A stretch of 64,000 nt of DNA. Origin: Maratus speciosus (lineage: Eukaryota; Arthropoda; Arachnida; Araneae; Salticidae). Under the pieces are notes generated by a model. The model was not told the DNA's origin, made no database searches, and saw only the letters and a program-made list of their open reading frames with translations. Location: positions 153,433,915-153,497,914 of the forward strand of contig OZ010791.1 in the NCBI GenBank assembly GCA_963932465.1, given 5' to 3'. Position numbers and translations under genes: made by a program. Shown here piece after piece: positions 45,796-58,689 of this stretch; position 1 is the stretch's first letter, and each line of letters starts with the position of its first letter.

Positions 45796-47885
45796 GTTCA
45801 ATACATTCTCATAAAAATGTTATTTAAAGCTTTCTTTTAAGCATATAAACTTTAATATTAAATAAAAACAAGTATCTTACCTTTACAAAAAAGCTTTTTT
45901 CTCTTATTTATGTATAACCTTTAATTATTAATAAAGAAAAGTATGATGATGAAAAATTTTACTTTTAGACGCTCAAAACAACCAGTCAGGATAAAATGGT
46001 TCATTCTGAGCTAACAATTTGTTTTGAAAGCTATAAGTAATCAAAACAGTGCTGTAATCAATTAGCCCAAAAGAAAATCTCTAAAAAATAAATATCAAAA
46101 GATACAATACAATATCAAAAGATAATTCTATAGTTAGTTTATTATCGAATTTTCTATGGCTCTTAATACCAATTTTTCTTCTTAGTTTTACTATTGCATA
46201 ATAAGAGATGATTCTATAGTTAGTTTTTTATTGAATTTTCTATAGCTCTTAATGCTAATTTCTGTTCTTAGTTAGATTTTGACTACAGATGATACTGTCT
46301 ATTTTATTATTATTATTATTATTTAAATACAAGTTCTTCTGTTCAGTTATGTAATTTTCTGAACGAGACAGTTTTGGGCGAGATCCCAATAAATTTCCCT
46401 GTAATAACTACCTGATTTTGAGCATCATTGGTATTAAATAATAATAATAATAATCAGTTAACAGTAGGACGAATTGTATTTTTATGTTTGTTTTTGTAGA
46501 AACAGAAACAGTAAAACTTAAATTTTCAGAAAACATTAGGATAAGAAAAATACATTTTGGTAACATAAAAAAAAAAAAAAAAATGTAGTATTAAAATTCT
46601 TATATGCATGTTACAAAAACGTGTTTTTAGAAATTTGAATAGAATAAGAATTTTTTTTAAATTATAAAACACAATGCTTTTTATGTTAATTTAGGATTTA
46701 TTTGTAGGATGACTTATTTTTTATATAATTGAATAATAATATGAATTCTTACATTGCATTTTCAACTTTATTCAATTATTATATTATTTCCTAATTCCAG
46801 CACATTTTAAGAAGTAAAAAAGGAAACTTTTGCACTGCTGTGTGTGTGGGAAGGAGGGGGATAATAATTGTAAATTAAGCATAAACAAAAAGAACTGCTT
46901 CAAAAATTAACCTTATTATGATTATTATTATTTATTTATTTATTTTTGTGCAATTTCAAAATTTCCTTAGAATATAATTTCTTTAGATACAAGTGCTGTT
47001 ATGTCTGGTTCTTGATGTGCATTTTTGCTTTTTATAAAGGACACTGCTTGTTGGGCTTCTTTTTATTTTATTTTTTCTTTTCTTCCCTGAATACGCACAG
47101 CCAAACAAGCAGTGTTTTTTACCCCCCTACCTTGCGCACTGATAAAAGTTTTACATTTCTTAGCCAGTTTTTTTAGTTACTTAAAACGATAATTATCTTT
47201 CTTATTCTTTATTGCATAGAAATCCTAAAGTATGCCTAATACCAGAAAAGATTACAAAAATATTTAATAGTATATAAAAAAAAGTAAAATTATGCATAAA
47301 ATATTCTGTTACAACTTCCCCATTTATATAATGAATGGAAATTAGATACTGCAAATGAGTCCAATGTGCAGAAATTATTACAATGGGTAAAGATCCAGTT
47401 TTCAATCAGCTATCCTATCCTTAGCTGCTGAATAAATGCTTCATTAATAATAAGTTTCAAAGTATTCTTTATTGAACTCACTTTAGAGATAAAGAAACAA
47501 GCAGTTTTATAGACAATAAACATTTTTCCAAATGTCTGTGCGATAATTCTGGACGTATGAAGTGTATTCCACTCAAAGCATCTAGAGGACAGTAATAAGT
47601 CATAGCAATACTTTTCATCCATAAACGTATAAAGAATTAGGAAATTAAAAGAAGGGAAAGGAATTTTTTTCTCTTTTTGAAAGACTATAAATTCTAAAAC
47701 TTTTCTAACACACAAAATGTATTAAACAACTATTGCTAGAAAAGCTGGAAAATCATGTTATTTTGAAATGCTTGATCTAAGAGGTCGTTCTATTGGATAT
47801 AAAAATAACTCTGCATATATGGTTATATAAGGGTTTTTTTTTTTTTTTTTTTTGATTGAGATTTATATTGAGCATCTTCTATATA
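45796..47885. other. Last intron, middle part
   Basis: Includes a ~55-bp direct duplication (ATTCTATAGTTAGTTT..ATTGAATTTTCTAT.GCTCTTAAT at 46127 and 46208), poly(A) at 46567-46583, and a 17-bp inverted pair ACACTGCTTGTT (47041) / AACAAGCAGTGT (47104). Frames at 45089-45355, 46946-47176 and 47202-47715 have no domain or splice support. Confidence 0.4.
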
Positions 47886-48417
47886 CAGTCAACTCTGTGA
47901 AATTTGCACACTTGGGGACCGAGGGTTTTGTGGATTATGCATTTTAGCGGATTATAGATCATCCGTTTGTTTACATTTTATTTTTTAAAGTCTGACTATA
48001 AATTAGGAACAACTGTACAAAAATTACAATTACAATGGACAAGAAAATCATAATGTAACATTGGTTTAATAAATTTAATAATTAAGATTAAAGAAAAGTT
48101 AAATTATATGTACAATCTTTTCTAATTATTCATTATTTTAAACATTGACACAACACAATGGTAGTTTTGGTTTGTTGTTAATAATTTTTTTCTGTAGTCT
48201 ATGAGCATTCATTACTTTTTGATCCAAGATAAAATTTTATTACTCAAGGCAATTTAAATATTTATATATTGGAAAATTGATAAGAAAAGAAAAAAGTACC
48301 AAATTTAGCTTTTGAGTTAAACTATTAATGACAATTTTCATTGTTTACATTCTAACATGTAGTGCGGATAACAGACATTTGCGGATTATACATCGGCGGA
48401 TTTCACAGAGTTGACTG
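47886..48417. mobile_element. pogo/Tigger-like MITE
   Basis: The left end CAGTCAACTCTGTGAAATTT and right end AAATTT-type inverse ..TTTCACAGAGTTGACTG are terminal inverted repeats flanked by TA. Internal GCGGATTATA copies lie near both ends (about 47950 and 48381). 532 bp, no transposase. Confidence 0.85.
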
Positions 48418-48902
48418 TATTTACTATGTTCTTTATTCAGGTGAATTGAATTGTAAATCCATCCTTACATAAAAACCTTAAGTTTGTAGTATCGCCACCT
48501 TCTGGGAGACTTTCTAGATACGCCCTTGAAAAGCACATGCACTTTAATTAGAGGTTTCAAATAGTATTGTGATGGTGATTTTCAACGAATGTATCATGAA
48601 TGCAAAATGGTTGCACAATTTTTAAGCAACTCCTGATTAACCAGCTAGCATGATATATTTTGAATAAGAGAAATTGTAAGAAAAAGAAACATTTTGTTTC
48701 AGTATGATCACTTTTATGGTAAAAGCATTTTGCATCTTTAATAAGAAAATATTATTTTCAAGAGAAGGAAATAAATGCATGCAACATTTTTTTCAAGTGG
48801 CCATAGGATTACTTTTTCAGGAGGTTAAAACTTTAGTTGAAAAACTGAGATTTTAAAGCTAGTTGAATCAAGATTAGGCAACATAAATGGTAGAATACCC
48901 AT

Positions 48903-49493
48903 TATAGGTGCACACTTACAGTCGCCATGTGGCGACTCAATTTTTTGCGGTGGCCACTAACTTTCAGGTGACTAAGTTGCCGTGTGTTTTGCTTTTTAAG
49001 ATAATTTTTCTTATAGGAAAACAAATGTTTGAAATGTATTTCGATTTTTATTGTGCAAGATAATCTCACACACGCACAATTTTTTTTCCACATGTACTTT
49101 TGCATGAGAAAATCAAAATAAGAAATATTGTTTCCCTAATATTCCCCACTATCATGATTGCTTAGCTTTATACATACATATATATATTTTTTAATTGTAT
49201 CTTGTTCAGCTTTATTTTCTGACTGTACATAGTTTAAGATTTATATTACCCTTAATATTCAAATTTCAAGAATTTTGATTAAATTAAATAAACACATTTG
49301 ATATAATTGTTTTGTCTTTTGTTGTACATGCGTTTATATTATATATTATTTTTCATTTTAATTTCTGAGATTTTTGTTTAATTTTTTTCCATATAAATGC
49401 TATTGTTTTTATGCATTTGTACGGTTCGGCCACTGGATTTTTTGGGTTCAGGAGCCAGTGGCTCCTTTCAGATTTTGGGAATCTGCACCTATA
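48903..49493. mobile_element. hAT-like MITE next to the final TSC22 exon
   Basis: The ends TATAGGTGCA and TGCACCTATA are inverted repeats. They are flanked by ATACCCAT (48895-48902) and GTACCCAT (49494-49501), an 8-bp duplication with one difference. Near each end is a GC-rich GTCGCCATGTGGCGAC / GAGCCAGTGGCTCC hairpin. 591 bp; the minus-strand frame at 48902-49105 is a shadow. It lies about 200 bp before the last coding exon. Confidence 0.7.
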
Positions 49494-49691
49494 GTACCCA
49501 TGGGTTCCTTCTTTTTTAAGTGTATTTAATTTTTGTTTCTTACAGATTAATGTTATAGTTATGAAGCTTTACATTTAGCAGTACTGTGTTTTTCTTAATC
49601 AATTCTTTTAGCTATTTATCTTCTCCTTGCTTTGCATTTTAATGCAGGATTGTCCTTGCATCTTTTCTAATAATTTGTATGTCATTCTTAG

Positions 49692-49928
49692 GATCTTGTC
49701 AAAAGCCACCTTATGTTTGCTGTTCGTGAGGAAGTTGAAGTTCTGAAAGAAAAAATCACAGAACTTCTTGAGAGGATTTCTCAGCTGGAGCATGAGAATG
49801 ATATTCTTCGAGCCAATGCTTCAGCAGAGACACTTAAACAACTCAGCAACCATTCTCAAAAGAAGAACACCGGTGGAGGAACAACAGGCAAACCTCAGTC
49901 AGTAGCCACTGTACCACCTTCAACTTAA
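49692..49928 (+). CDS. bun: TSC22-domain protein, terminal exon (TSC box, leucine zipper, stop)
   Basis: Acceptor ..GTCATTCTTAG|GATCTT begins in phase 0. The 78 codons start [20 protein letters not shown] (TSC box), continue into a leucine zipper with heptad Leu/Ile (..[20 protein letters not shown]) and end with a Gly/Thr/Pro-rich tail (..VATVPPST) before TAA at 49926-49928. The region matches the TSC22D1-4/GILZ/bunched C-terminus in order and spacing. The family forms homo- and heterodimers through this zipper and acts in TGF-beta/growth signalling and transcription. No break or missing key residue. The frame is continuous with the 43347-43404 exon. Confidence 0.97.
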   Translation, partial: DLVKSHLMFAVREEVEVLKEKITELLERISQLEHENDILRANASAETLKQLSNHSQKKNTGGGTTGKPQSVATVPPST

Positions 49929-52900
49929 AGTAAGCTACATTCTGCATCTGCATCTGATGATGTGAACAAGAACTGTGTGGTGATGCGATGCCCCTGGATA
50001 CCCCTTGTTTTTATTCTAACCCCCATATGCTTTGTTCCTCTTGGGAATGGGTAAAATAGCTTAGAAATGTAAATTTGAAATTAATATTGATTATTATGGC
50101 ATAGACATTATATATACCTTATTTGATTATGCACATAAGGAATAACAATCATAAAACATTTGAGATAGCATGGTATTAAAAATAATGGTGTTGATTTGGA
50201 TTTTTTTTTTTTTTTTTTTTTTAGTATTATTTATGATGAGAATGAATCTGACTTCAAATATTCCCTTTGCTTGTGTTGCATTAAACTAAGCTGACTTTTC
50301 TTTTTTCTTGACTTAATTCCTTGAATTATCTGAAACTAGCCAAATTAGATTTATTATATATCAAGAAATGAAGTCAAACAAAAAGTCAGATGCATTTTCA
50401 CACATGCTAAAAGGTTACATCCATTTGATGTCAGTATTCATATTATATTTAGTCAATTAAAAAGTGTACATTTCAGATACTGAAACTTGGCCTAATTCAA
50501 GTCAAAAAGTCATTACATGCATTTGTGCCATTTTTATACTAAAATTTTCCTTACATGTACATGTGAGTACAATTTAGATATGCATCCTATACAAATCCAT
50601 CTCATAACATAATGGTGCCAAGTACAATGGATCTGACCTCATTTTCATTATTTTGTGTTTTTATTTCTTGTTTCTTGAAATAGTATTCATATATATATAT
50701 ATTATCACTTTATTTCTATGCCATAATAGTCAATTTATTTCAAGGTTAGGTTTTTTTTTTCCTGCTTTACAATGTATCTCATTATAATAGAGAGTGAACT
50801 AAAACATATAACTATGATAATAATATATATTTGTGGGAGAATCAAAAAAATACTTTACACCAATTAAAATTATCTCAGTTAACAGCGGTATATCCATTTC
50901 CTAGATATTTTGTTCAAAGGGGATGAACCCCTCTATAAGAAAATATTCATGCAGCTATTTATTTTTCCAATTAGCTTGGTTTTGGAACAAGGGGGATGTG
51001 GCGGCATTATAGAATATTAGAGAAAGATTGTGAGGAGATAAAATTATTTCCATTCATTGCTTTGCGAATAGTTCTATCTTATCAATGACTAGCTTTGAAC
51101 GGCCTCCTTTACTTTTCCCTCTGATTCTACCTGCATAATAGTTTGTTTATTATGTGTTAAAATATTAATATAGCTTGCACTATGGAACTGTAAACCATTG
51201 AGTGTCCATTTTTGAAAATGGATTGCTGAAGAAGCTCTAGACATTTTAATGTGCACATAATAAGTATATTATAAAACTGGCAAAGCTATATGTATGTGCT
51301 AAAAGAAAAGCTAGAAAAAATAGATTTGCTATTAAATGTAGTGGATTTCTGCATATGCTGAAATATAGTATTAAATAAAGATCTAATTCAATCCTTGATT
51401 GGAAATGAATTATGTGCCAGCAAATTTTCAAGAGACAGTATAAGTATCCTTGGAGATCTTTCATGCACTGTGATAAAGAAAGTGTGATGAAATAACCAAA
51501 AAAAAAAAAAAATATGTGAATGTACCAAAAAGTATTTAATGAATCTTATTTGACCGGTGCTTGGAAAGTGATGAAAGATCAGGTATACACGGAAGAATAT
51601 GATAAACTGAACTTTAAATAAGCCTTTTGCATTAAATAAAAAAGGCATCTATCAGTTGTATTTGTGTGACTATGAATATGGTATTGTGGAGTTGAAATAT
51701 TCAGAAGGCACGCTTTGAGAAGTTTCTGGAAGTAAACAGAAGTTGCTGATGCACTTTTATAGTGATACTTGCATGTCTTTAAAGCTTCTTTCCTACAGAA
51801 AAAAAAAAAAAAATCTTTTTTTTTATCTCCTATTTTCAGCTGGTTGTGCATTCTGTTACTGAAGGGGTATTTTTTTAATAGATTGCTGTTATATGGCAAT
51901 GTTCTGTGATACTTGATCATTTATTAAGTTTATGAAGTCAATGATGAAGTTAGAGATGTATAAATTATGAGAATTTTTTTGTTTTTGTTCTTTTTTTTTT
52001 TACTGCTTAATAAATGTATAGCTTCAGTGCAACGTGTTACTGAATGCTCAAGAGAAAGGTTAAAATTGGATTTGATGAGATCCTATGACTTTACATAGAT
52101 GAATATATATATATTTACAAATATATGCATTTTTGGGTTGCTTTCTTTTTTCTTATTGCTTGCCTTTGATAAGATTCAAATCATTCACTGACACATTTTC
52201 AGATGTTGTATGCCTGTTGTTTTTTTGGCAGTGGTGTCATTGTACATAATCATATCAATGTTATTGTTAGATTTGTTGCCCAAACCACTAGCCTGCATTG
52301 CACCCATTTTCTTTTCATTTTTTACAACTTACAAAAAAGTAGTGCTTCTGGATAATTTTCTAACTGGAAATAGCTTATTGGGTAGTTCATGCTTGCCATA
52401 GTCTTTTAATATATTGAGGATATATTTTTGTTGGTGGTATCTCACATGTTTGACTGAAGCAGCTACTTTCTTATCTTTGCAATTTCTTTACAAGCTCAGT
52501 ATTTGCCATCACCTCGAAAAGTCCCAATGTTCTAAGCTATGAAAAAGGTATGCGCACAACTTTGAACAGAGCTATGTTCAATAAGTACCTGATTTTTCAT
52601 AAGCATGTGATAAACTGATTATTTTGAAGAGAATTTCCAATTTTCTTGCCTTATAATGCTTCTCTGAGATTTTCTAAAATAGGTGCCTGTTGTGAAATAC
52701 TATTGTAGCAGAGCAGCTTTATTTCTTCTCAAATCAACCTTTCTAATGAAGGAATCCTTGAATATAAAAAGGGTCCTAAAGTTTATACACATGCCATAAA
52801 AATTTGCTGGGGATTGATGTTTCAAAGGCAAAATATTCTTAAACAGAGAAAGCAGTTGCTTCTTGAGCAAATTCTCTTTGTTTTATTTACACACAATTTT

Positions 52901-53400
52901 GATACTAAAGTTTGCATTCATAAGTAGTGTATGATTTGTATTTTTTTCAAAGGCAAGAAAATGAGTTAATGATAAGCAGGCTAAATAATGCAGAGTTTTA
53001 ACTAGGATAAGAGTTTCTACTGCATGTGCATTTATAAGCTCTGTGGTTCATGCAAATTCTGTAATTTAGTGTTTGTAAGTTGATGAAAAACCACTCTCAG
53101 TGTCTAATTCTATATAGTATCAGCAGAAAATTTTCTGCAGGTGTCTAAATAAATAATGTACTATTCATAAGATGAAAGATACGACTTGCTTTGAGATGTG
53201 TCTGCTTCTTATGAAAAAAAAAAAATGCTAGAAAATTTATTTTTATGACTTTGCCACATCTGATACTCATTCATATACCATTAGAAGTACCACTCTGTAA
53301 TGTTTGTTATCATAGATGTGTTGTCTTTCCTATCAACAAAATATTTGATTTAATTATTGTACATATGTGAAATAAAAGTGATCTTGTTTGTTATTTAAAT
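49929..53400 (+). other. Probable long 3' UTR of the TSC22-domain gene
   Basis: From the stop codon to the poly(A) signal at 53371 the sequence shows no recognisable inverted-repeat transposon, in contrast to the rest of the window. Its composition is more even, with only short poly(T/A) runs (50202-50222, 51499-51512). Possible earlier poly(A) signals are AATAAA at 52009-52014 and near 51374. Frames at 51246-51920 and 52210-52401 on either strand are unsupported. Long 3' UTRs are usual for this family. Confidence 0.55.
53371..53376 (+). terminator. Candidate poly(A) signal AATAAA
   Basis: AATAAA in GTGAAATAAAAGTGATC is followed by a GT/T-rich stretch (CTTGTTTGTTATTTAAATTT), the usual arrangement of hexamer plus downstream element. 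It ends the TE-free region that follows the TSC22 stop codon. Confidence 0.5.
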
Positions 53401-53612
53401 TTGTTGTATTTATTTTAAATGCTTTTTTCTTTTGAAAGACAATATCTGATTATTTAATACAAGAAAAATAAAAAAGTAGTAGTCCCCTACACAAGCTCTC
53501 GATCAGTAAATATTCTACCAAAACAGGTCTTCTCATCACAAATTGTGAACTAGTTTCAGTAGCATTTGCATTCAACATACTGTCATCAGTACAAAAAATA
53601 TTTAAAATTTTG

Positions 53613-53652
<40 letters not shown>

Positions 53653-54438
53653 GGCATTAATTTCAAAACTCGCCTTATCTAAAATTTAAAAAATCGAGTT
53701 TTCTGTACAAATCTATTCTATTGGTGAAACTACATCAGACAAACACTACAATCTGCAAAAAAAAACTAGCTTTATCGTGTATTTCTGGCATTGTAAAATC
53801 TTGGTTTACAATGAAAGTTACACAATTTTTATGATTTTGGATAAGGCAAGTTTTGAAAAAGACGTCCTCATTTATTCCGCAACATAAACAGTGGATCATA
53901 GATGTTTGTGAATTATACAAATGCTTATCTGAGAAAGTAGACGGTAATTCATTTTCTTGATTATTCTTGTAAGCTAAATTTTTTTTGTAAGCTTGAAACT
54001 TTCACCCAAACAACTTTGTCAACTCATCAAATAAACATACTTTTTTTTCTGAAAGTGTCGCCGGGAATGGGGAGGTAGGGGGGGGGGGGGGGCAACTTTT
54101 TAACAGGCTCTGGGTCCAACTTCAGCTGGATCGGGCTCTGCTCAAAATGTCATTATATTTACTACTTAAGGTGTTATCTAGCACAAAATATTTTCATTTA
54201 AAAAATTGCAGATTATTTTCAGCAATTAATAACATTACAAGAGGATCCTTTAAGATTTTGGTTAAGTTGTAAAAGAAAATTTTCTCAATTTGGGGAGTTT
54301 ATCCTTTAAGAATTTAAAAAAGAAAAAATATGAGATTCAAAATTTGGATGCTAGTTATAACATTTCAACATTACCCATCTATTTTTTGTGTTACTTGCTA
54401 GATCTAATGGTCGAAAATGTTGACTTGGAGTCATCACT
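53401..54438. other. Intergenic stretch
   Basis: Contains (TA)n at 53617-53650 and a G-run at 54079-54092. GC-richer text at 54055-54150 may be the edge of a repeat. No gene recognised. Confidence 0.4.
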
Positions 54439-54896
54439 AAAAAAAGGCAGCATAACAGCGCCACCTGTTGAGCGATTTGCACCAAAATCTCTAAATTGTC
54501 TATTCATGTCAAGGACTAACTGAATCTGAAGTTTCATGAAAATCCGTGCATTAGTTCTTGAGATAGAGCCATTGCGGAAATCGTAAAAAAGGCAGCATAG
54601 CAGCGCCACCTGTTGAGCGATTTGCACCAAAATCTAATCAGCATCAATTTGTATCAGGGGCTAACTGAATATGAATTTTTGTTAAATTCCGTGCATTAGT
54701 TCTTGAGATAGAGCGCCCACAAAATTTGTGTCACATACACACAGACAGACAGACTCACAGAGTCACAGACAGACATTTTGTAAAAACATGTTTTTTGGAA
54801 TCTCTGACCCCTAAAACGTGTAAATCCGTCGAAAACCGGAATTCGAAAATTTTCATGAATCCAATACTTTCTTCTTGTAAAGATAGAAGAAAGTAA
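54439..54896. repeat. Tandem-unit repeat with terminal hairpin, copy 1
   Basis: A 145-bp unit beginning AAAAAAGGCAGCATA.CAGC and GCGCCACCTGTTGAGCGATT is present twice (54439 and 54584). It is followed by GACAGACAGAC, then ACATTTTGTAAAAACATG, TCTCTGACCCCTAAAACGTG and TAAATCCGTC. The end is a hairpin ACTTTCTTCT (54866-54875) / AGAAGAAAGT (54885-54894) then AAAA. The same tail ends 55858-56611. Class unknown; the terminal hairpin is reminiscent of Helitron 3' ends but the CTRR end is not seen. Confidence 0.75.
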
Positions 54897-55025
54897 AAAC
54901 AAAATCACAAGAAGTATTTGAACATAAAAATTTCTTTAACAACTTCATATACTGATATTTATATAAAAAAGTTGCCATTTAGGAGATACTATCTTGAAGA
55001 TGAATTTGTTTATAATTGTGAAGTA

Positions 55026-55466
55026 CCGTATATACTCGCGTATAAGTCGAGGAATTTCTGACAATTTTCGGTAAGCAAGTTTGGGGGTCGACTTATACGC
55101 GGGTCAGTTAAAAAAACAAAAACAAAAACTTCGAATACTGCAAAATTATGACTTTTTAAGTGTATGAATAAAAAAAATAATATATAGAATATACAAATAA
55201 TAATAATTTATCCCTTTAAAAATTTTCAATTATTATTATTATTTTTCTTTTTTCTTTCTTTTTTTTTTTTTTTTTTTTTTTTGCTTTGTTTTCTTTCTAC
55301 CTGTTTGCATTGGGGCAAGTAAAATATTAGGTTTGATTTTGCGCAAAATTGAAGTGGAAAGTTAGGGGGTCGACTTATATGCGGGTTTCTGATTTTTTCC
55401 AGACTTTGCATTCGAAAGTTAGGGGTCGACTTATACGCGAGTCGACTTATGCATGAGTATATACGG
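55026..55466. mobile_element. TA-flanked MITE with iterated inner GTCGACTTATACGCG motif
   Basis: CCGTATATACTCGCGTATAA opens the element and ..CATGAGTATATACGG closes it, with TA outside both. The motif TCGACTTATACGCG or its inverse occurs near 55040, 55088, 55371 (variant), 55426 and 55443. A long poly(T) (about 55258-55282) sits in the centre. MITEs with this type of end are found in many animals. The minus-strand frame at 55226-55519 reads the poly(T) and is not a gene. Confidence 0.8.
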
Positions 55467-55857
55467 TAATGATTAGGACAAGAAAAAAATATTAAAATGT
55501 TCAGTGAACTGGTTTTCATTGTAAAAGAATACTACAGTCAAGGTACAGAAAATATTTTGGCATGGTCTCCTATAATCAAAATTTTACAAGAAATTAAATT
55601 TTGACATTAAAAAAAAAAAAAAAAAAAAAATAGAAAAAAGTTAGTCACTCCTTTTAAATCAACTTTCTGTTGAATAAGTAGTATTTTTAACTGAAATATG
55701 TAACAAGATATATTTAAATGCTCTATAACACAATCAAACCCTCTATCTTGGGAGACATAATTAAAAACTAGTTGGGTGGGCCAATTCCAAAACTTTCTTC
55801 TATCTCATGTCAATATTTCATTATAATTAGTTTTATTAGTATTTTTATTAGAATTAA
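55467..55857. other. Intergenic stretch with poly(A)
   Basis: Contains a poly(A) of about 20 (55611-55630). Nothing else recognised. Confidence 0.4.
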
Positions 55858-56611
55858 GCATAACTTCATACACTTTTCGATGGTACAATATTGAAAATTA
55901 CACAAAAATCGCTATTACAGCGCCCCCTTCCAGAGTAATTTTTCCAACTTCAGGGAGGACCTTCTTGCCATGGCCAAAAACACACAAAAAAAATTTGGTT
56001 CAATTCTATGCATAACTTCATACACTTTTTGATGGTACAATATTCAAAATGCACAAAAATCGTTATTACAGCGCCCTCTACCGGCAGATTTTTTCCAAAT
56101 TCAGGGAGGACCTTATTCCATGGCCAAAAACATGCACAAAAAATTTGGTTCAATTCTATGCATAACTTCATACACGTTTCGATGGTACAGTATTCAAAAT
56201 GCACAAAAATTGCTATTACACCGCCCCCTACCGGCAGAATGTTTCCACATTCAGGGAAGACCTTTTTGCTATGGCCACATACATACACAAAAAATTTGGT
56301 TCAAATCTATGCATAATTTCATACACTTTTCGATGGTACAATATTAAAAATCGCTATTACAGCGCCCCCTACTGGCGGATATTTTCCAAATTAATGGAGT
56401 ACCTGCTTGCCACAGCCAAAGACTAAAAAAAAAAAAAATTGGTTCAATTCTATGCATAACTTCATACAATTTTTGATGCTACAATGGTGACAGATGGACA
56501 GACAGACATTTTGTATAAACATGTTTTTTGTGATCTCTGACCCCTAAAACGTGTAAATCCGTCAAAAAAAAATTTCGATTACAATACTTTCTTCTATTGA
56601 AGAAAGTAAAA
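55858..56611. repeat. ~150-bp tandem array with terminal hairpin, copy 2
   Basis: Units start at about 55858, 56010, 56160, 56311 and 56454 (periods 152, 150, 151, 143) with GCATAACTTCATACAC, GATGGTACAATATT, GCTATTACAGCGCCCCCTAC and GGCAGA.TTTTTCCA. The last unit is cut short and joins the tail GACAGACAGACATTTTGTA ... TCTCTGACCCCTAAAACGTG, ending in hairpin ACTTTCTTC (56586) / GAAGAAAGT (56599). The tail is shared with 54439-54896 although the units differ. Open frames of 75-112 aa on both strands here only mirror the array. Confidence 0.9.
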
Positions 56612-57356
56612 ATAATGTCTCATTAAAATTGCTTAAAAATATATAGTATTTAGATGGTAAATTTTAGTTTAGTCATTCAAAAGTAATGTGTACATAGCTT
56701 AGAAAAAAGCCTCTTTATTAAGTCTGGTGGCTGTTTAAATATTTTAGTGGATGGCAACTTTTGTGAAACTATGCATTTTAAGTTCAATATTTTCAGTACT
56801 CTAAACAGCTGGTAAATAAGTTTTTTTCTGCTTATTTTACTGTCGCTCTTTTGAAACCTGGCAGTTTAAAAAGGGAAATGTGAAGTGACAATACAAAACA
56901 CTTCTCGAAAGAAGGTGTAAAGACTCAACAGCTAAAAATTAAGTCATTCCAGGAATTCTTCATGAAAAAGCTTTATTTTGAATATAAAATCATAATTGGT
57001 CATTTCTGACTGAAAAATCATACATCCCACATAACAAGTATTTCAAATTAAAAAAGAAAAATAAAATAAATAGCCATGGGGTATATTATATTCATGAAAC
57101 TACATCAAATATTTATTTATTATTAGAAATTAAAAGATTAAGATTTTCAAGGTATCAACGTAATGTTTAACTGTGTAACTGTGTGCGAGTTTAATTCTGT
57201 TATTAATAATGTTAAAATTATAAATGATTTCAATTTTCTACATAATTGACTGTAATTCTTTAATTTAAATTATTTCCAAATGAAGTTATATTGCTTATAT
57301 ATATCCAACAATGTTTATTTTTATAAACAAATATGCATGTATATATAACAGGATAA

Positions 57357-57392
<36 letters not shown>

Positions 57393-58689
57393 GTTTACCC
57401 AACCCTGAAATGAAGTGTACTTGAAGACTTTTCAAGCATATTTCTTTATCATACCATTTAAACTCTTCCTGATGAACATCCCATGCAATTTTTAATCTTT
57501 TAGCATCAATATTTCCAAATAAAAATCTTTGCCTTTAATCACAGAAATTTTAATTACATAAGGCAAAAACTAAAATTCAAAAATATTGGTAGGGAAAACA
57601 AAGAATTGTACACTCCCTAACTGTAGCTACATGGGTGGATGATGAGCTTATTTTTTAACAGTTACATATTGTAAAGACATGGTTCTGACTTGTTTATTTT
57701 CAGCAGAGACCCTGTAGAAAGTTTTAGATTTGATTTTAAACAAAAGAATTTGTAAATTTCCCCTAAAGCATAAAACGTCACATATAACTTTATAACTATA
57801 CAACATAAGAAAATGTTATTTCTAAATATAGAAAAGGATGCAATTTTCAAGCCTAGGATCATAAATGCAAGCTTATATTTTGAATATTTTTGCTTGGAAA
57901 CTCAAAACTAGGCCAAACTAATCTGCAATGGCTTGTAATGTTGAAAATAAAACAATGTCAGCAGATAAATTATATTCATGATTAACTTGGCTGATCTTAA
58001 AATGAGCCTTAGCAAAAATATTTACCTTAATAGTTAGTGCAAAATTGCCAAAAACACCATAAAATAATTGTATTTGCAATGTGTGTGTGCGTGATGGGGA
58101 GAGAGTTTGATGAGATAATGCATCAAAACAATAAAGTGAATGAAAATAAATCAATATTTTCTATTCTGATTACAGTATCATCACACCGAATTTTAGTCAT
58201 TTTAACATTGAAGTGTGTCTTAACACTTGTAATTCACTTCTAACTAAGAAAAAAACAAATGTCTTATAGGTCTGCAGATTGAAGTTGGCAATTTTTACTC
58301 AAAACATGCCGAAATACCATTTTTGTAAATGATCACCAATCTGAAACTCAAGAGATAACAAACCAACATGGCGGTTACTTTCAAAACTAAAATAGGTTTT
58401 ATCGGCATTTTAAAAAAAGAAAATTAAAGCAATATTAAAAATGATAAAAATAAGCTTTGATTTTAATAAATTTTGCATCTAAATATAGAAAATCAGATCA
58501 TATAATTCAGTTAATAATAATGGTGATTTTTTTACTTTTAATAGTTGGAAAAATAGCTATGGTTGCCATAAATCTTAGTTGCCACAAAAAACGGTTCATC
58601 ACCAACTATTTTGCCTTTTTTTTTTTTCGCCAAGTTCAATCTGTGGATTTCTAACACATCTGTTCCCTAAGAAATTCTCTAAATATATA
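56612..58689. other. Intergenic stretch
   Basis: AT-rich with poly(A) at 57361-57390. Frames at 57662-57862, 57918-58154, 58037-58243 and 58457-58654 show no domain or conserved pattern. Confidence 0.4.

Noticed and set aside
55950..56426. Overlapping 75-112 aa open frames on both strands
   Set aside because: They repeat with the ~150-bp tandem array and exist in several frames at once; they are by-products of the repeat.
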